This document shows positions 1-5,248 of a stretch of 5,248 nucleotides of DNA, piece by piece; the stretch's first letter is position 1; each line of letters starts with the position of its first letter. The stretch is from positions 1 through 5,248 of the forward strand of contig JAFDAR010000122.1 of assembly GCA_019313735.1 (NCBI GenBank), written 5' to 3'. The position numbers and the translations under genes are program-made. Below the pieces are notes generated by a model. The model ran no database searches and was not told the DNA's origin. It saw only the letters and a program-made list of their open reading frames with translations. This stretch comes from Deltaproteobacteria bacterium. Lineage in GTDB: Bacteria > Desulfobacterota > Syntrophia > Syntrophales > UBA2210.

Positions 1-1
1 C

Positions 2-112
2 TCTGTTGAGGCCGCGAAGGAATATGGCACACCCGGTAATTATGTCAATGGAGCTAACATAGCCGGTTTTACCAAGGTCGCGGAGGCAATGATGGCTCAG
101 GGTGTTGTATAA
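2..112 (+). CDS. gdhA: NADP-specific glutamate dehydrogenase, C-terminal end (partial)
   Basis: This is the 3' end of a gene that begins before the window. The 36 residues end in GANIAGFTKVAEAMMAQGVV and then TAA. That ending closely matches the C-terminus of E. coli-type hexameric GdhA, which carries GANIAGFVKVADAMLAQGV at the same place. The family makes glutamate reversibly from 2-oxoglutarate, ammonium and NAD(P)H in the cytoplasm. Only the terminal helix is visible, so catalytic residues and cofactor preference cannot be read here; the NADP assignment comes from resemblance to the E. coli type. The stop is followed by a 239-base gap with a hairpin, so the gene probably ends its own transcript and is separate from the citrate synthase gene downstream. 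Confidence 0.85.
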   Translation, partial: SVEAAKEYGTPGNYVNGANIAGFTKVAEAMMAQGVV

Positions 113-142
113 ATAAGATTGTAATCAAATACCAGTATTACG

Positions 143-177
143 TGGCGGTTCCCTCCACACTTTTGAGGAAATCGCCA
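143..177 (+). terminator. Inverted repeat after gdhA, possible terminator
   Basis: The arms 144-155 and 165-176 pair over 12 positions with one G-T wobble and one C-A mismatch, and an outer T-A pair at 143/177 extends the stem. The loop is 9 bases (156-164). There is no run of T directly after the stem; a T-rich stretch comes only about 10 bases later. It lies 30 bases after the gdhA stop, a natural place for a terminator, but without a U tract it is either an imperfect terminator or a transcript-end stabilising hairpin. Confidence 0.4.
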
Positions 178-336
178 TAAGTACTACATCCTCTTTTGTT
201 GAATAATGACATCGACGTTTCAGCATCCTCTGAAATTTCGGAATCAAGTAACCTGTTCATTAGAGGGTTCATGTGCATTGTTGTTCAGTAGATTCTGTGA
301 CTGCCCGAAACAGATGGCAATTCGGTTCTGCCGGAA

Positions 337-343
337 AAGGAGG
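337..343 (+). promoter_or_regulatory. Ribosome binding site of the citrate synthase gene
   Basis: AAGGAGG is a near-perfect Shine-Dalgarno sequence ending 8 bases before the GTG at 352. It decides the start. The ATG at 345 lies only one base after the site and is in another frame, so it is not a usable start for this protein. Confidence 0.8.
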
Positions 344-351
344 AATGATAC

Positions 352-1659
352 GTGAAGCAGACTGCCCAATTGTGTATTGATGGAAAAATATACGATATTC
401 CCGTAGAGATTGGGGTCGAGGGTGAGATGGCTCTCGATATTTCAAAACTTCGTCAGCTCACGGGCCTGGTAACCATCGACCCGGGTTTTGTGAATACGGC
501 GAGCTGCAGAAGTAGTATTAGTTATATTGACGGAGAAAAGGGTATACTGCGATATCGTGGCATACCAATTGAGCAGCTGGTCGAGCACTCGAGTTTTGTT
601 GAAACAGCCTATTTGCTTATTAATAATGCCCTCCCTACAGCTGATGAACTTGCAGACTTTTCACAGAAACTTACCCGTTACTCGCTTATCCATGAGGATA
701 TGCTGGAATTCTTCAGAAAATACCCGTCCCGTACTCATCCCATGGGCATTCTTTCATCGATGGTGAATGCCCTCGGAGCCTTTTATCCCGAAATGCAGGA
801 TACCACGAAAACAGAGGCCCTCAATATAACCGTTGCGCGACTCATTTCGAAGATACGGACCCTTGCCGCCGTCTCGTACAATATATCCGTCGGTCACAAG
901 GTGATATATCCGTGCCATGACCTGAGTTATTGTGCCAACTTTCTGTACATGATGTTCGATTCTCCCGTGAAGACATACAATATTGATGAAGATATCGTGA
1001 ACGCTCTGAACGTGTATTGGATTGTCCATGCGGACCATGGACAGAATTGTTCGACCACAACCGTGCGTGTGATCGGCAGTAGCGGCGTCAATCTCTATGC
1101 CGCCGTATCGGCTGGCATATCGGCACTCTGGGGTCCGCTCCATGGTGGTGCCAATCAGGCCGTAATCGAAATGCTTCAAAAAATCTATGACAGCGGTGGT
1201 GATGTCGATCCTTTTATCGCCCGCGCGAAAGATAAGAACGATCCCTTCCGGTTGATGGGATTCGGTCACCGGGTTTACAAAACCTATGACCCGCGTGCCC
1301 CCATCATGGAGAGAATAGCTGAAATGGCATTACAGAAAATGAAGAAGCACGATCCGCTCCTCGACATAGCGAGAAAGCTGAGAGACGTTGCCAGAAAAGA
1401 TCAGTATTTTATTGATCATTATCTGTATCCGAACGTCGATTTTTACAGCGGCATTTTCTTGAGAGCTATAGGGATTCCATTGAATATGTTTACGGTGATG
1501 TTCGCCATTGGACGCCTTCCCGGGTGGATCAGCCAATGGAAAGAGAGTCTTGACACCCCCAACCGGAAGATAGATCGTCCCCGCCAGATTTATATGGGGT
1601 TGACGAAGAGGGATTATATCCCCATTGATGTTGACGAAGAGGGATTATATCCCCATTGA
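352..1659 (+). CDS. gltA: Citrate synthase (GltA type), C-terminus altered by tandem duplication
   Basis: The enzyme condenses oxaloacetate and acetyl-CoA to citrate in the cytoplasm, the entry step of the citric acid cycle and of 2-oxoglutarate supply. The protein is 435 aa, the usual length for the E. coli-like class with an extra N-terminal beta domain (roughly residues 1-45). Catalytic positions are intact: H264 in GPLHGGANQ, H306 in FGHRVYKTYDPRA and D363 in NVDFYSGI. HADHGQN (226-232) and the RPRQ arginines (409, 411) are also present. The position of the E. coli NADH-linked cysteine (in STPCEPY) is occupied by valine in DSPVKTY, so E. coli-style NADH control may differ. The start is GTG, supported by a strong ribosome site. 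From codon 427 the frame is shifted by a 31-bp duplication (1600-1661). With one copy the protein would end DERDYTQVLKLV with its stop at 1694-1696 (437 aa); as given it ends DVDEEGLYPH. The change lies after the catalytic core, so function probably survives. Confidence 0.95.
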   Translation: MKQTAQLCIDGKIYDIPVEIGVEGEMALDISKLRQLTGLVTIDPGFVNTASCRSSISYIDGEKGILRYRGIPIEQLVEHSSFVETAYLLINNALPTADELADFSQKLTRYSLIHEDMLEFFRKYPSRTHPMGILSSMVNALGAFYPEMQDTTKTEALNITVARLISKIRTLAAVSYNISVGHKVIYPCHDLSYCANFLYMMFDSPVKTYNIDEDIVNALNVYWIVHADHGQNCSTTTVRVIGSSGVNLYAAVSAGISALWGPLHGGANQAVIEMLQKIYDSGGDVDPFIARAKDKNDPFRLMGFGHRVYKTYDPRAPIMERIAEMALQKMKKHDPLLDIARKLRDVARKDQYFIDHYLYPNVDFYSGIFLRAIGIPLNMFTVMFAIGRLPGWISQWKESLDTPNRKIDRPRQIYMGLTKRDYIPIDVDEEGLYPH

Positions 1660-1661
1660 TG
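1600..1661 (+). repeat. Perfect 31-bp tandem duplication in the 3' end of gltA
   Basis: Bases 1600-1630 and 1631-1661 are identical over 31 positions and directly abut. The length is not a multiple of three, so the second copy shifts the reading frame and creates the stop at 1657-1659. Each copy contains a small palindrome, GGGAT-TAT-ATCCC (1610-1622 and 1641-1653). The bases just after the second copy (GATGAACGGGATTACACCC) loosely resemble the unit, because the unshifted protein has an RDY...RDY internal similarity. Both features could favour replication slippage, or an assembly error. Confidence 0.95.
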
Positions 1662-1724
1662 AACGGGATTACACCCAGGTTTTGAAATTGGTCTGACCCC
1701 TAAAGATTCGGGGCAAGGTGACCG

Positions 1725-1962
1725 ATGAAGAAAAGACTCTTTTAGAGGTTTAAAATCCTGATAGTTTGTACCATCGTAATGGTAACGGCGACCGTTGGGT
1801 TCGATAGCGCTTCTTTTCGGAAGATGCCGGCCTACGGGATATCAACGGCCAATGCCTGAGAATCTGGTTCATCTTCAACAATGGAAGGGAACTCCGGACA
1901 AAATGGCGATGGAGATCCATATGTATATCCCGCCGGAGCATATACTCATATTTGACAGGTAA
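1725..1962 (+). pseudogene. Possible broken gene for a small exported protein
   Basis: The gap from 1660 to 1998 has no intact gene. An ATG at 1725, preceded by a weak AAGGTGA site (1715-1721), opens a frame reading MKKRLF, then an amber TAG at 1743-1745. The same frame continues with RFKILIVCTIVMVTATVGF and on to an ANA motif just before TGA at 1857-1859. A basic start, a hydrophobic core and an A-x-A-like end is what a signal peptide looks like. From about 1858 another frame reads on without a stop to TAA at 1960-1962 and ends IHMYIPPEHILIFDR. I do not recognise either part. One amber codon and one frame break would account for the whole stretch as a single decayed gene, but chance reading in non-coding DNA is a real alternative. 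The end of the unshifted gltA frame (to 1696) also falls in this gap. Confidence 0.25.
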
Positions 1963-1998
1963 ACAAGTTGCCTTCTTCCTTTATAGGGCTTGCTTTAT

Positions 1999-2850
1999 AT
2001 GAAACGATACAAACAGTACCTAAACGAGAACACACGCGTCGCCGGTATACTGAGTGACATCCTTAAACAGAAGCAATGCGGCCTGACGGTGATACATCAC
2101 AACGATGCCGACGGTCTCTGCGCTGCCGCCGCACTGTCCATGGCGTTCGATATGCTCTCCATAAGATATCGACTGCTTGCGGTGGAGAAGGTCCATGAAT
2201 TCATGCTCGACAGGATATACAAGGAATCGGGAGAATGCCTTGTGTATGCGGATATGGGTGAACAGAATTCGGAACTGATAGGCCGCTATGCAAAGAGGAA
2301 CTTCCTGACGGTGATCCTGGACCATCATCTTCCCGGTGGTGATACCCCTGAAAATGTTGTTCATATCAATCCGGAGCACTTCGGCATAAGTGGCGACACC
2401 GACAGCTCGGGGGCATCGGTCTGCGTCCTCTTCGCCCGCGCATTGCTCCGCCTGTCAAACTGTGGCTCCCTGCTCACCAATGCCAGACTGGCGGTCTTTG
2501 GAGTAGTAGGAGCCTTTGGCGACAGGCAGGTTGTGAACGGCAATCTTGCGGGAGTCAACAGGATGCTTCTGGAAGATGCCCTGGATGGGGACGTGATCCG
2601 GCGGTCGGAAGATGGATATGTGATTCCGGGCTTAGGCGGCAGGACGCCTGATGAGATTGCGAAAATGCTTGATCTTCTGGGTTCCGCGGGTTTCTATTCC
2701 GGATGCGCGCGCAGAGGTATTGATTTTCTTCTGGAAAAAGACACAGCGGAGGTCACTGACCTAATTCCGCGTCTGCTGTCCCCGCTGCAAAATCGGAATT
2801 TTGCAGAGCCGGATGTCGGTTTTTTTCGTGGTCTCTTCGGACATGGGTGA
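1999..2850 (+). CDS. DHH-family phosphoesterase, RecJ-like, probably C-terminally truncated
   Basis: The protein is 283 aa from the ATG at 1999. I prefer that start over TTG 1990 because AGGG (1985-1988) lies 10 bases before it and almost touches the TTG. All DHH metal-binding motifs are visible: HNDADGLCAA (H34, D36, D38), YADMG (D85), LDHHLPGG (D108, H109, H110) and GAFGDRQ (D175). Proteins of this superfamily hydrolyse phosphodiester or pyrophosphate bonds with Mn2+ or Mg2+, acting as RecJ exonucleases, nanoRNases or pyrophosphatases. The HNDADG form of motif I resembles the archaeal RecJ/Cdc45-like branch, so a nuclease acting on short or single-stranded nucleic acid is the best guess. 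Family members usually carry a C-terminal DHHA1 substrate domain with a GG-containing motif. I cannot find it, and the protein stops after FFRGLFGHG. A run of seven T at 2820-2826 near the end opens a second frame that looks coding (see the findings). It is the first gene of the 1999-5134 cluster. Confidence 0.8.
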   Translation: MKRYKQYLNENTRVAGILSDILKQKQCGLTVIHHNDADGLCAAAALSMAFDMLSIRYRLLAVEKVHEFMLDRIYKESGECLVYADMGEQNSELIGRYAKRNFLTVILDHHLPGGDTPENVVHINPEHFGISGDTDSSGASVCVLFARALLRLSNCGSLLTNARLAVFGVVGAFGDRQVVNGNLAGVNRMLLEDALDGDVIRRSEDGYVIPGLGGRTPDEIAKMLDLLGSAGFYSGCARRGIDFLLEKDTAEVTDLIPRLLSPLQNRNFAEPDVGFFRGLFGHG

Positions 2851-2888
2851 GATGGAGGACAACCTGTCCCCGTGAGTCAGTATCTTAT

Positions 2889-2895
2889 TGAGGGG
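2889..2895 (+). promoter_or_regulatory. Ribosome binding site that sets the start of the 2903 gene
   Basis: TGAGGGG lies 7 bases before the GTG at 2903. The in-frame TTG at 2888 overlaps this site and has no ribosome site of its own, so GTG 2903 is the likely start. Confidence 0.6.
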
Positions 2896-2902
2896 AAACA
2901 AA

Positions 2903-3208
2903 GTGAAATCATTTAAAAAGGTTATAACTTTTACAGCCCTTTTATCAATTCTTCTATTTTTCTGCGATGCGGGCGTTTCCCATTTTGATACAGGAATTTT
3001 TGACTGGAGTGTGCGGAGTATTGCCTGTGCGGCGCCGGAGGGAAACATCCCCGCCGGAGATTATGGAGTGAATAAGGGTGTTCGGAATGATCAGAGTGAT
3101 GATTCCGGAATAAAAAAAGCGGGATTTATCACTCTGCTGCGGATATTATCGGTAGTTGCTATGTGTATCCTCCTTGCCTGGTATATAAGAAAAAGAATGA
3201 GACTGTGA
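2903..3208 (+). CDS. Small membrane protein with two hydrophobic segments, unknown function
   Basis: I do not recognise this 101-aa protein. It begins VKSFKKVITF (GTG start) and has a hydrophobic segment at about residues 7-21 after a basic start, then a polar, glycine- and aspartate-rich stretch (about 44-72), then a second hydrophobic helix at about 73-95 and a basic tail, IRKRMRL. An ACAAPEG motif at 41-47 could be a signal-peptidase site, but it lies some 20 residues after the first hydrophobic segment, further than usual. So the protein is either exported and held by its C-terminal helix, or a two-helix membrane protein with its middle outside and both ends inside. Its stop lies 11 bases before the next ATG and overlaps the next ribosome site, so the two genes are probably translationally coupled. 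Confidence 0.65.
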   Translation: MKSFKKVITFTALLSILLFFCDAGVSHFDTGIFDWSVRSIACAAPEGNIPAGDYGVNKGVRNDQSDDSGIKKAGFITLLRILSVVAMCILLAWYIRKRMRL

Positions 3209-3219
3209 AGGGTCCAATA

Positions 3220-3678
3220 ATGAGAAGAAAAGACAAAGAAATCACCGATAGAGATGTAATTGATTCCATTATCAAGGAATCAACAGTGTGCAGACTTGGC
3301 CTTTCGGAAGAAAACCAGCCCTATATTGTCCCGCTCTCTTTCGGATATGATGGCAGTGCTCTCTTCTTTCACGGTGCTCTGGATGGTAAGAAAATGGACA
3401 TTCTCAAAAAGAATAACAATGTGTGCTTTGAATTAGAGAGTGATTTCAGTGTGGTGGAATCGGCCAAGGCGTGTAATTGGAGCATCCGATACAGGAGCGT
3501 CATAGGATTCGGGAAGGCGCATATAGTGGAGGGTATAGACTCCAGACGCAGAGCGCTCGATATCATTATGAAGCATTATTCGGAAAAGTCCTTTGAATCT
3601 CCTGAAGGGTCAGCCAGAAAAACGGCTGTTATAAGGGTTGATATAGAAGAGGTGTCGGGAAAAACGTCTGGGTATTGA
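3220..3678 (+). CDS. NimA-like flavin-binding protein, pyridoxamine 5'-phosphate oxidase superfamily
   Basis: The protein is 152 aa, a typical length for the split-barrel FMN-binding family that includes the nitroimidazole reductases NimA-J. Telling motifs are MRRKDKEITD at the start, VCRLGLSEENQPYIVPLSFGY (from C24), FFHGALDGKKMDIL (H51) and YRSVIGFGKA (Y91 to A100), all in the order and spacing of that family. Known members bind FMN or F420 as dimers in the cytoplasm; some reduce nitro compounds and many have no known substrate, so an electron-transfer or reductase role is inferred and the exact substrate unknown. The start is ATG 3220, with GAAGGG about 8 bases upstream. The longer reading from ATG 3163 would lie inside the preceding gene and adds residues foreign to the family. 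A 68-base gap follows. Confidence 0.85.
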   Translation: MRRKDKEITDRDVIDSIIKESTVCRLGLSEENQPYIVPLSFGYDGSALFFHGALDGKKMDILKKNNNVCFELESDFSVVESAKACNWSIRYRSVIGFGKAHIVEGIDSRRRALDIIMKHYSEKSFESPEGSARKTAVIRVDIEEVSGKTSGY

Positions 3679-3746
3679 CCGGTGTGCACGCATCTAAGCA
3701 GTTATGAGGTTCTTAAGTGAGAAGTGTACGGAGGGAAGTGACAGAT

Positions 3747-3938
3747 ATGAATAAATATTTTCTTATCTTCTTCATGATTTTGGGCGTGGCGGATTTTGCC
3801 TACGGCCTCTGGTCTAAAGACAGGATAAGCATTCTAATCGGAGGGATAATGGTCTTTATTGCCTTTTCGATTATGAAGAAGGGTAGACAGGGGAAGAAAG
3901 ATAAAATTTCTCAGAAGAAACCCGGGGGAAAGGAATAG
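3747..3938 (+). CDS. Small two-helix membrane protein, unknown function
   Basis: This is a 63-aa protein with hydrophobic segments at about residues 4-21 and 27-43 joined by a short polar turn (WSKDR), followed by a strongly basic, lysine-rich tail (44-63). By the positive-inside rule the tail lies in the cytoplasm, which would make this a hairpin with both ends inside. I do not recognise a family. The start is ATG 3747 with GGAGGG at 3730-3735, a rather long spacing of 11 bases; GTG 3738 is in frame but only two bases from that site. The stop lies 5 bases before the next gene, and the next gene's ribosome site sits in its last codons, which points to one transcript. Confidence 0.65.
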   Translation: MNKYFLIFFMILGVADFAYGLWSKDRISILIGGIMVFIAFSIMKKGRQGKKDKISQKKPGGKE

Positions 3939-3943
3939 ATTAT

Positions 3944-5134
3944 ATGGACAATTGCAGGGGGCCGAAAGCGGCAACAAAAGTGGTCTGGGCCGGCGAGCAG
4001 GAGGAGATGTGGAAACATTCCACCCAGGTTCCCATAGTACAGAGTGTTTCCTTCGGCTATGACGACATCGATGAATGGTTGAAGGTGGGACAAGGAAAAA
4101 AAGCTGGTCACATTTACAGCAGGAATACCAATCCCACCGTGCGCGTTTTTGAGGAAAAAATTCGAGAATTAGAGGATGCTGAGGCGTCGACAAGTTTTGC
4201 CACCGGTATGGCTGCCATAAGCAACACACTCTTTACGTTGCTCTCTCCCGGGGATAGGGTAGTCTCTATAAAAGACAGCTACGGCGGAACGAGCAAGCTG
4301 TTTCTGGAATTCCTGCCCCGTTTTCAAATCGAAGTGAAGCTCTGTGAGACAACGGATCATGAGGAGATTGAGAAAGAAGTATCAAAAGGCTGTAAGGTTC
4401 TCTATCTGGAAAGCCCTACAAATCCGACCCTGAAGATTGTTGATATAGCGCGCTTGGCAAATGCGGCCCATGACGAGGGGGCGCTCGTTGTGGTGGACAA
4501 TACCTTTGCAACTCCCATTAACCAGAAACCGCTGGAACTGGGTGCTGATCTGGTTATTCATAGCGCCACCAAGTTTCTGGGCGGTCATGCCGACGCCCTC
4601 GGCGGTGCCGTCTGCGGCTCTTCAGATTTGATAGAAAAAATTTATCACTACCGGGAAATAACAGGTGCTTCTTTAAATCCGATGGCGGCGTATCTCCTTC
4701 TGCGAGGCATGAAAACGCTCTATCTTCGTGTATGCCGGCAGAGTAAAAATGCTCTGAAGATCGCACGCTTTCTCCAAGGTAGAAAAGAAGTAGAAAATGT
4801 TTTCTACCCCGGTCTTGAAAACCATCCCCAGCACGAAATTGCCCGGCGGCAGATGAGAGCCTTCGGAGGTGTCCTCAGCTTTACAATTAAGGGCGGCTTT
4901 GATTCCGTACGTAATTTTCTTCCCCGCCTCAAGTATGCGCACAGAGCCGCAAATCTCGGCTCTGTGGAGACAATAGTTGGTCCGCCCTCAGTGACAAGCC
5001 ATGTGGAATGTACCCCTGAAGAAAGAAAGGCCATGAGAATACCCGAGGAATTGATACGCTATTCCGTTGGCATAGAAGACGTGGAAGATCTGATTTCCGA
5101 TCTTGAACAGGCGCTCTCTTGCGTCTCCGCATAA
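3944..5134 (+). CDS. Cystathionine gamma-synthase family PLP-dependent enzyme
   Basis: This 396-aa cytoplasmic enzyme belongs to the Cys/Met-metabolism PLP family (fold type I), and its length is normal. Family landmarks are YSRNTNPT (Y58, R60, which reach the neighbouring subunit's cofactor phosphate), ATGMAA (86-91, phosphate binding), SYGGT (Y113, stacking on the PLP ring), VDNTFATP (D185, pairing with the pyridine nitrogen), HSATKFLGGH (K210, the Schiff-base lysine) and RYSVGIED (R372, binding the substrate carboxylate). The likely reaction is gamma-replacement making cystathionine from an activated homoserine and cysteine, or gamma-elimination of cystathionine. Sequence alone does not separate synthase from lyase. 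Methionine gamma-lyase is less likely, because its active-site cysteine two residues after the stacking tyrosine is glycine here. The ATG at 3944 follows AAGGA by 9 bases. It is the last gene of the cluster. Confidence 0.92.
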   Translation: MDNCRGPKAATKVVWAGEQEEMWKHSTQVPIVQSVSFGYDDIDEWLKVGQGKKAGHIYSRNTNPTVRVFEEKIRELEDAEASTSFATGMAAISNTLFTLLSPGDRVVSIKDSYGGTSKLFLEFLPRFQIEVKLCETTDHEEIEKEVSKGCKVLYLESPTNPTLKIVDIARLANAAHDEGALVVVDNTFATPINQKPLELGADLVIHSATKFLGGHADALGGAVCGSSDLIEKIYHYREITGASLNPMAAYLLLRGMKTLYLRVCRQSKNALKIARFLQGRKEVENVFYPGLENHPQHEIARRQMRAFGGVLSFTIKGGFDSVRNFLPRLKYAHRAANLGSVETIVGPPSVTSHVECTPEERKAMRIPEELIRYSVGIEDVEDLISDLEQALSCVSA

Positions 5135-5229
5135 GTGGAAATTTACAGTGTTGCCCGATGGATTCGAGTTATATTCGCGGGTACCTCTTTCTATTCGCCT
5201 GGAGTGATACAGATTTTATCGGGTCAAAC
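5135..5229 (+). other. Gene-free stretch after the trans-sulfuration gene
   Basis: I see no coding sequence or RNA gene here. CCCGAT at 5154-5159 and ATCGGG at 5218-5223 could pair, but the 58-base distance makes this weak. Confidence 0.4.
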
Positions 5230-5246
5230 AGGCTTCAAGCCTTTTT
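5230..5246 (+). terminator. Weak intrinsic terminator at the end of the cluster
   Basis: AGGCTT (5230-5235) and AAGCCT (5237-5242) are inverted copies around a single base, realistically a 4-bp AGGC/GCCT stem with a 5-base loop, followed by five T (5242-5246). The form is right for a rho-independent terminator and it lies about 95 bases after the last stop, but the stem is short. Confidence 0.4.
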
Positions 5247-5248
5247 AC

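Noticed and set aside
113..351. Promoter, riboswitch or small RNA in the gdhA-gltA gap
   Set aside because: Apart from the 143-177 hairpin I find no convincing -35/-10 pair and no recognisable riboswitch core; the short GGCA/TGCC pairing near 316-332 is too small to call.
754..1269. 171-codon open frame on the minus strand inside gltA
   Set aside because: It lies entirely within a citrate synthase gene with intact motifs, has no family resemblance and no supporting ribosome site; it is a shadow of the real gene.
1690..1723. Hairpin GGTC / CCCC ... GGGG / GACC after gltA as a terminator
   Set aside because: The stem is broken by unpaired bases and has no T run after it; the support is too weak to list as a feature.
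1941..1985. Promoter-like hexamers before the DHH gene: TATACT (1941-1946), TTGACA (1952-1957) and TTTATA (1980-1985)
   Set aside because: TTGACA and TTTATA are 22 bases apart, too far for a standard sigma-70 promoter, and no -35 match lies at the right distance before TATACT. A promoter here is plausible but cannot be placed.
2857..2869. GGACA-ACC-TGTCC small hairpin after the DHH gene
   Set aside because: It is only 5 bp with a 3-base loop and no T run, so it is within what chance produces and is not a terminator.
3163..3219. Longer N-terminus of the NimA-like protein from ATG 3163
   Set aside because: It overlaps the end of the preceding gene, has no ribosome site, and the added residues do not fit the family; ATG 3220 has a good site.
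3834..4229. 131-codon minus-strand frame across the 3747/3944 gene junction
   Set aside because: It is antisense to two well-supported genes with good ribosome sites, and its composition (Pro, Trp, Cys, Arg rich) is typical of a shadow frame.
1..5248. CRISPR array, insertion sequence, toxin-antitoxin or phage-defence system
   Set aside because: There are no spaced repeats, transposase motifs, terminal inverted repeats or defence-type domains; the only strong repeat is the 31-bp tandem duplication. A DHH phosphoesterase alone does not indicate a defence system.

Overview
This looks like an ordinary chromosomal stretch of a bacterium with fairly balanced base composition. The protein sequences resemble those of Desulfobacterota / former Deltaproteobacteria (Syntrophales-like anaerobes), but that placement rests on general resemblance and is low confidence. 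Every gene I can support lies on the + strand. I see no mobile element, CRISPR array, tRNA or rRNA.

Layout: (1) 2-112, the last 36 codons of an NADP-type glutamate dehydrogenase. (2) 113-351, a gap holding one hairpin. (3) 352-1659, a full-length GltA-type citrate synthase with all catalytic residues; its last nine codons were rewritten by a perfect 31-bp tandem duplication that shifts the frame. (4) 1660-1998, a long gap with what may be a broken exported-protein gene (about 1725-1962). (5) 1999-2850, a DHH-family (RecJ-like) phosphoesterase that seems to lack its C-terminal domain, with a possible frameshift at a T7 run. (6) 2903-3208, a 101-aa protein with two hydrophobic segments. (7) 3220-3678, a NimA-like flavin-binding protein of the pyridoxamine 5'-phosphate oxidase superfamily. 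(8) 3747-3938, a 63-aa protein with two membrane segments. (9) 3944-5134, a PLP-dependent trans-sulfuration enzyme of the cystathionine gamma-synthase family. (10) 5135-5248, a gene-free tail with a weak terminator.

How the genes fit together: glutamate dehydrogenase and citrate synthase sit at opposite ends of the route from acetyl-CoA and oxaloacetate through 2-oxoglutarate to glutamate, so their adjacency makes metabolic sense. The genes from 1999 to 5134 are closely spaced (gaps of 52, 11, 68 and 5 bases) and probably form one transcript. Their functions do not form an obvious pathway: the only clear metabolic steps are the trans-sulfuration enzyme and a probable flavoprotein.

The most notable signal is not a new system. 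It is a cluster of possible frame lesions between about 1600 and 2875: a tandem duplication in the citrate synthase gene, an amber codon plus a frame break in a gene remnant, and a homopolymer-associated frame change at the end of the DHH gene. These could reflect real local decay or errors in the assembly, and read data would decide between them.
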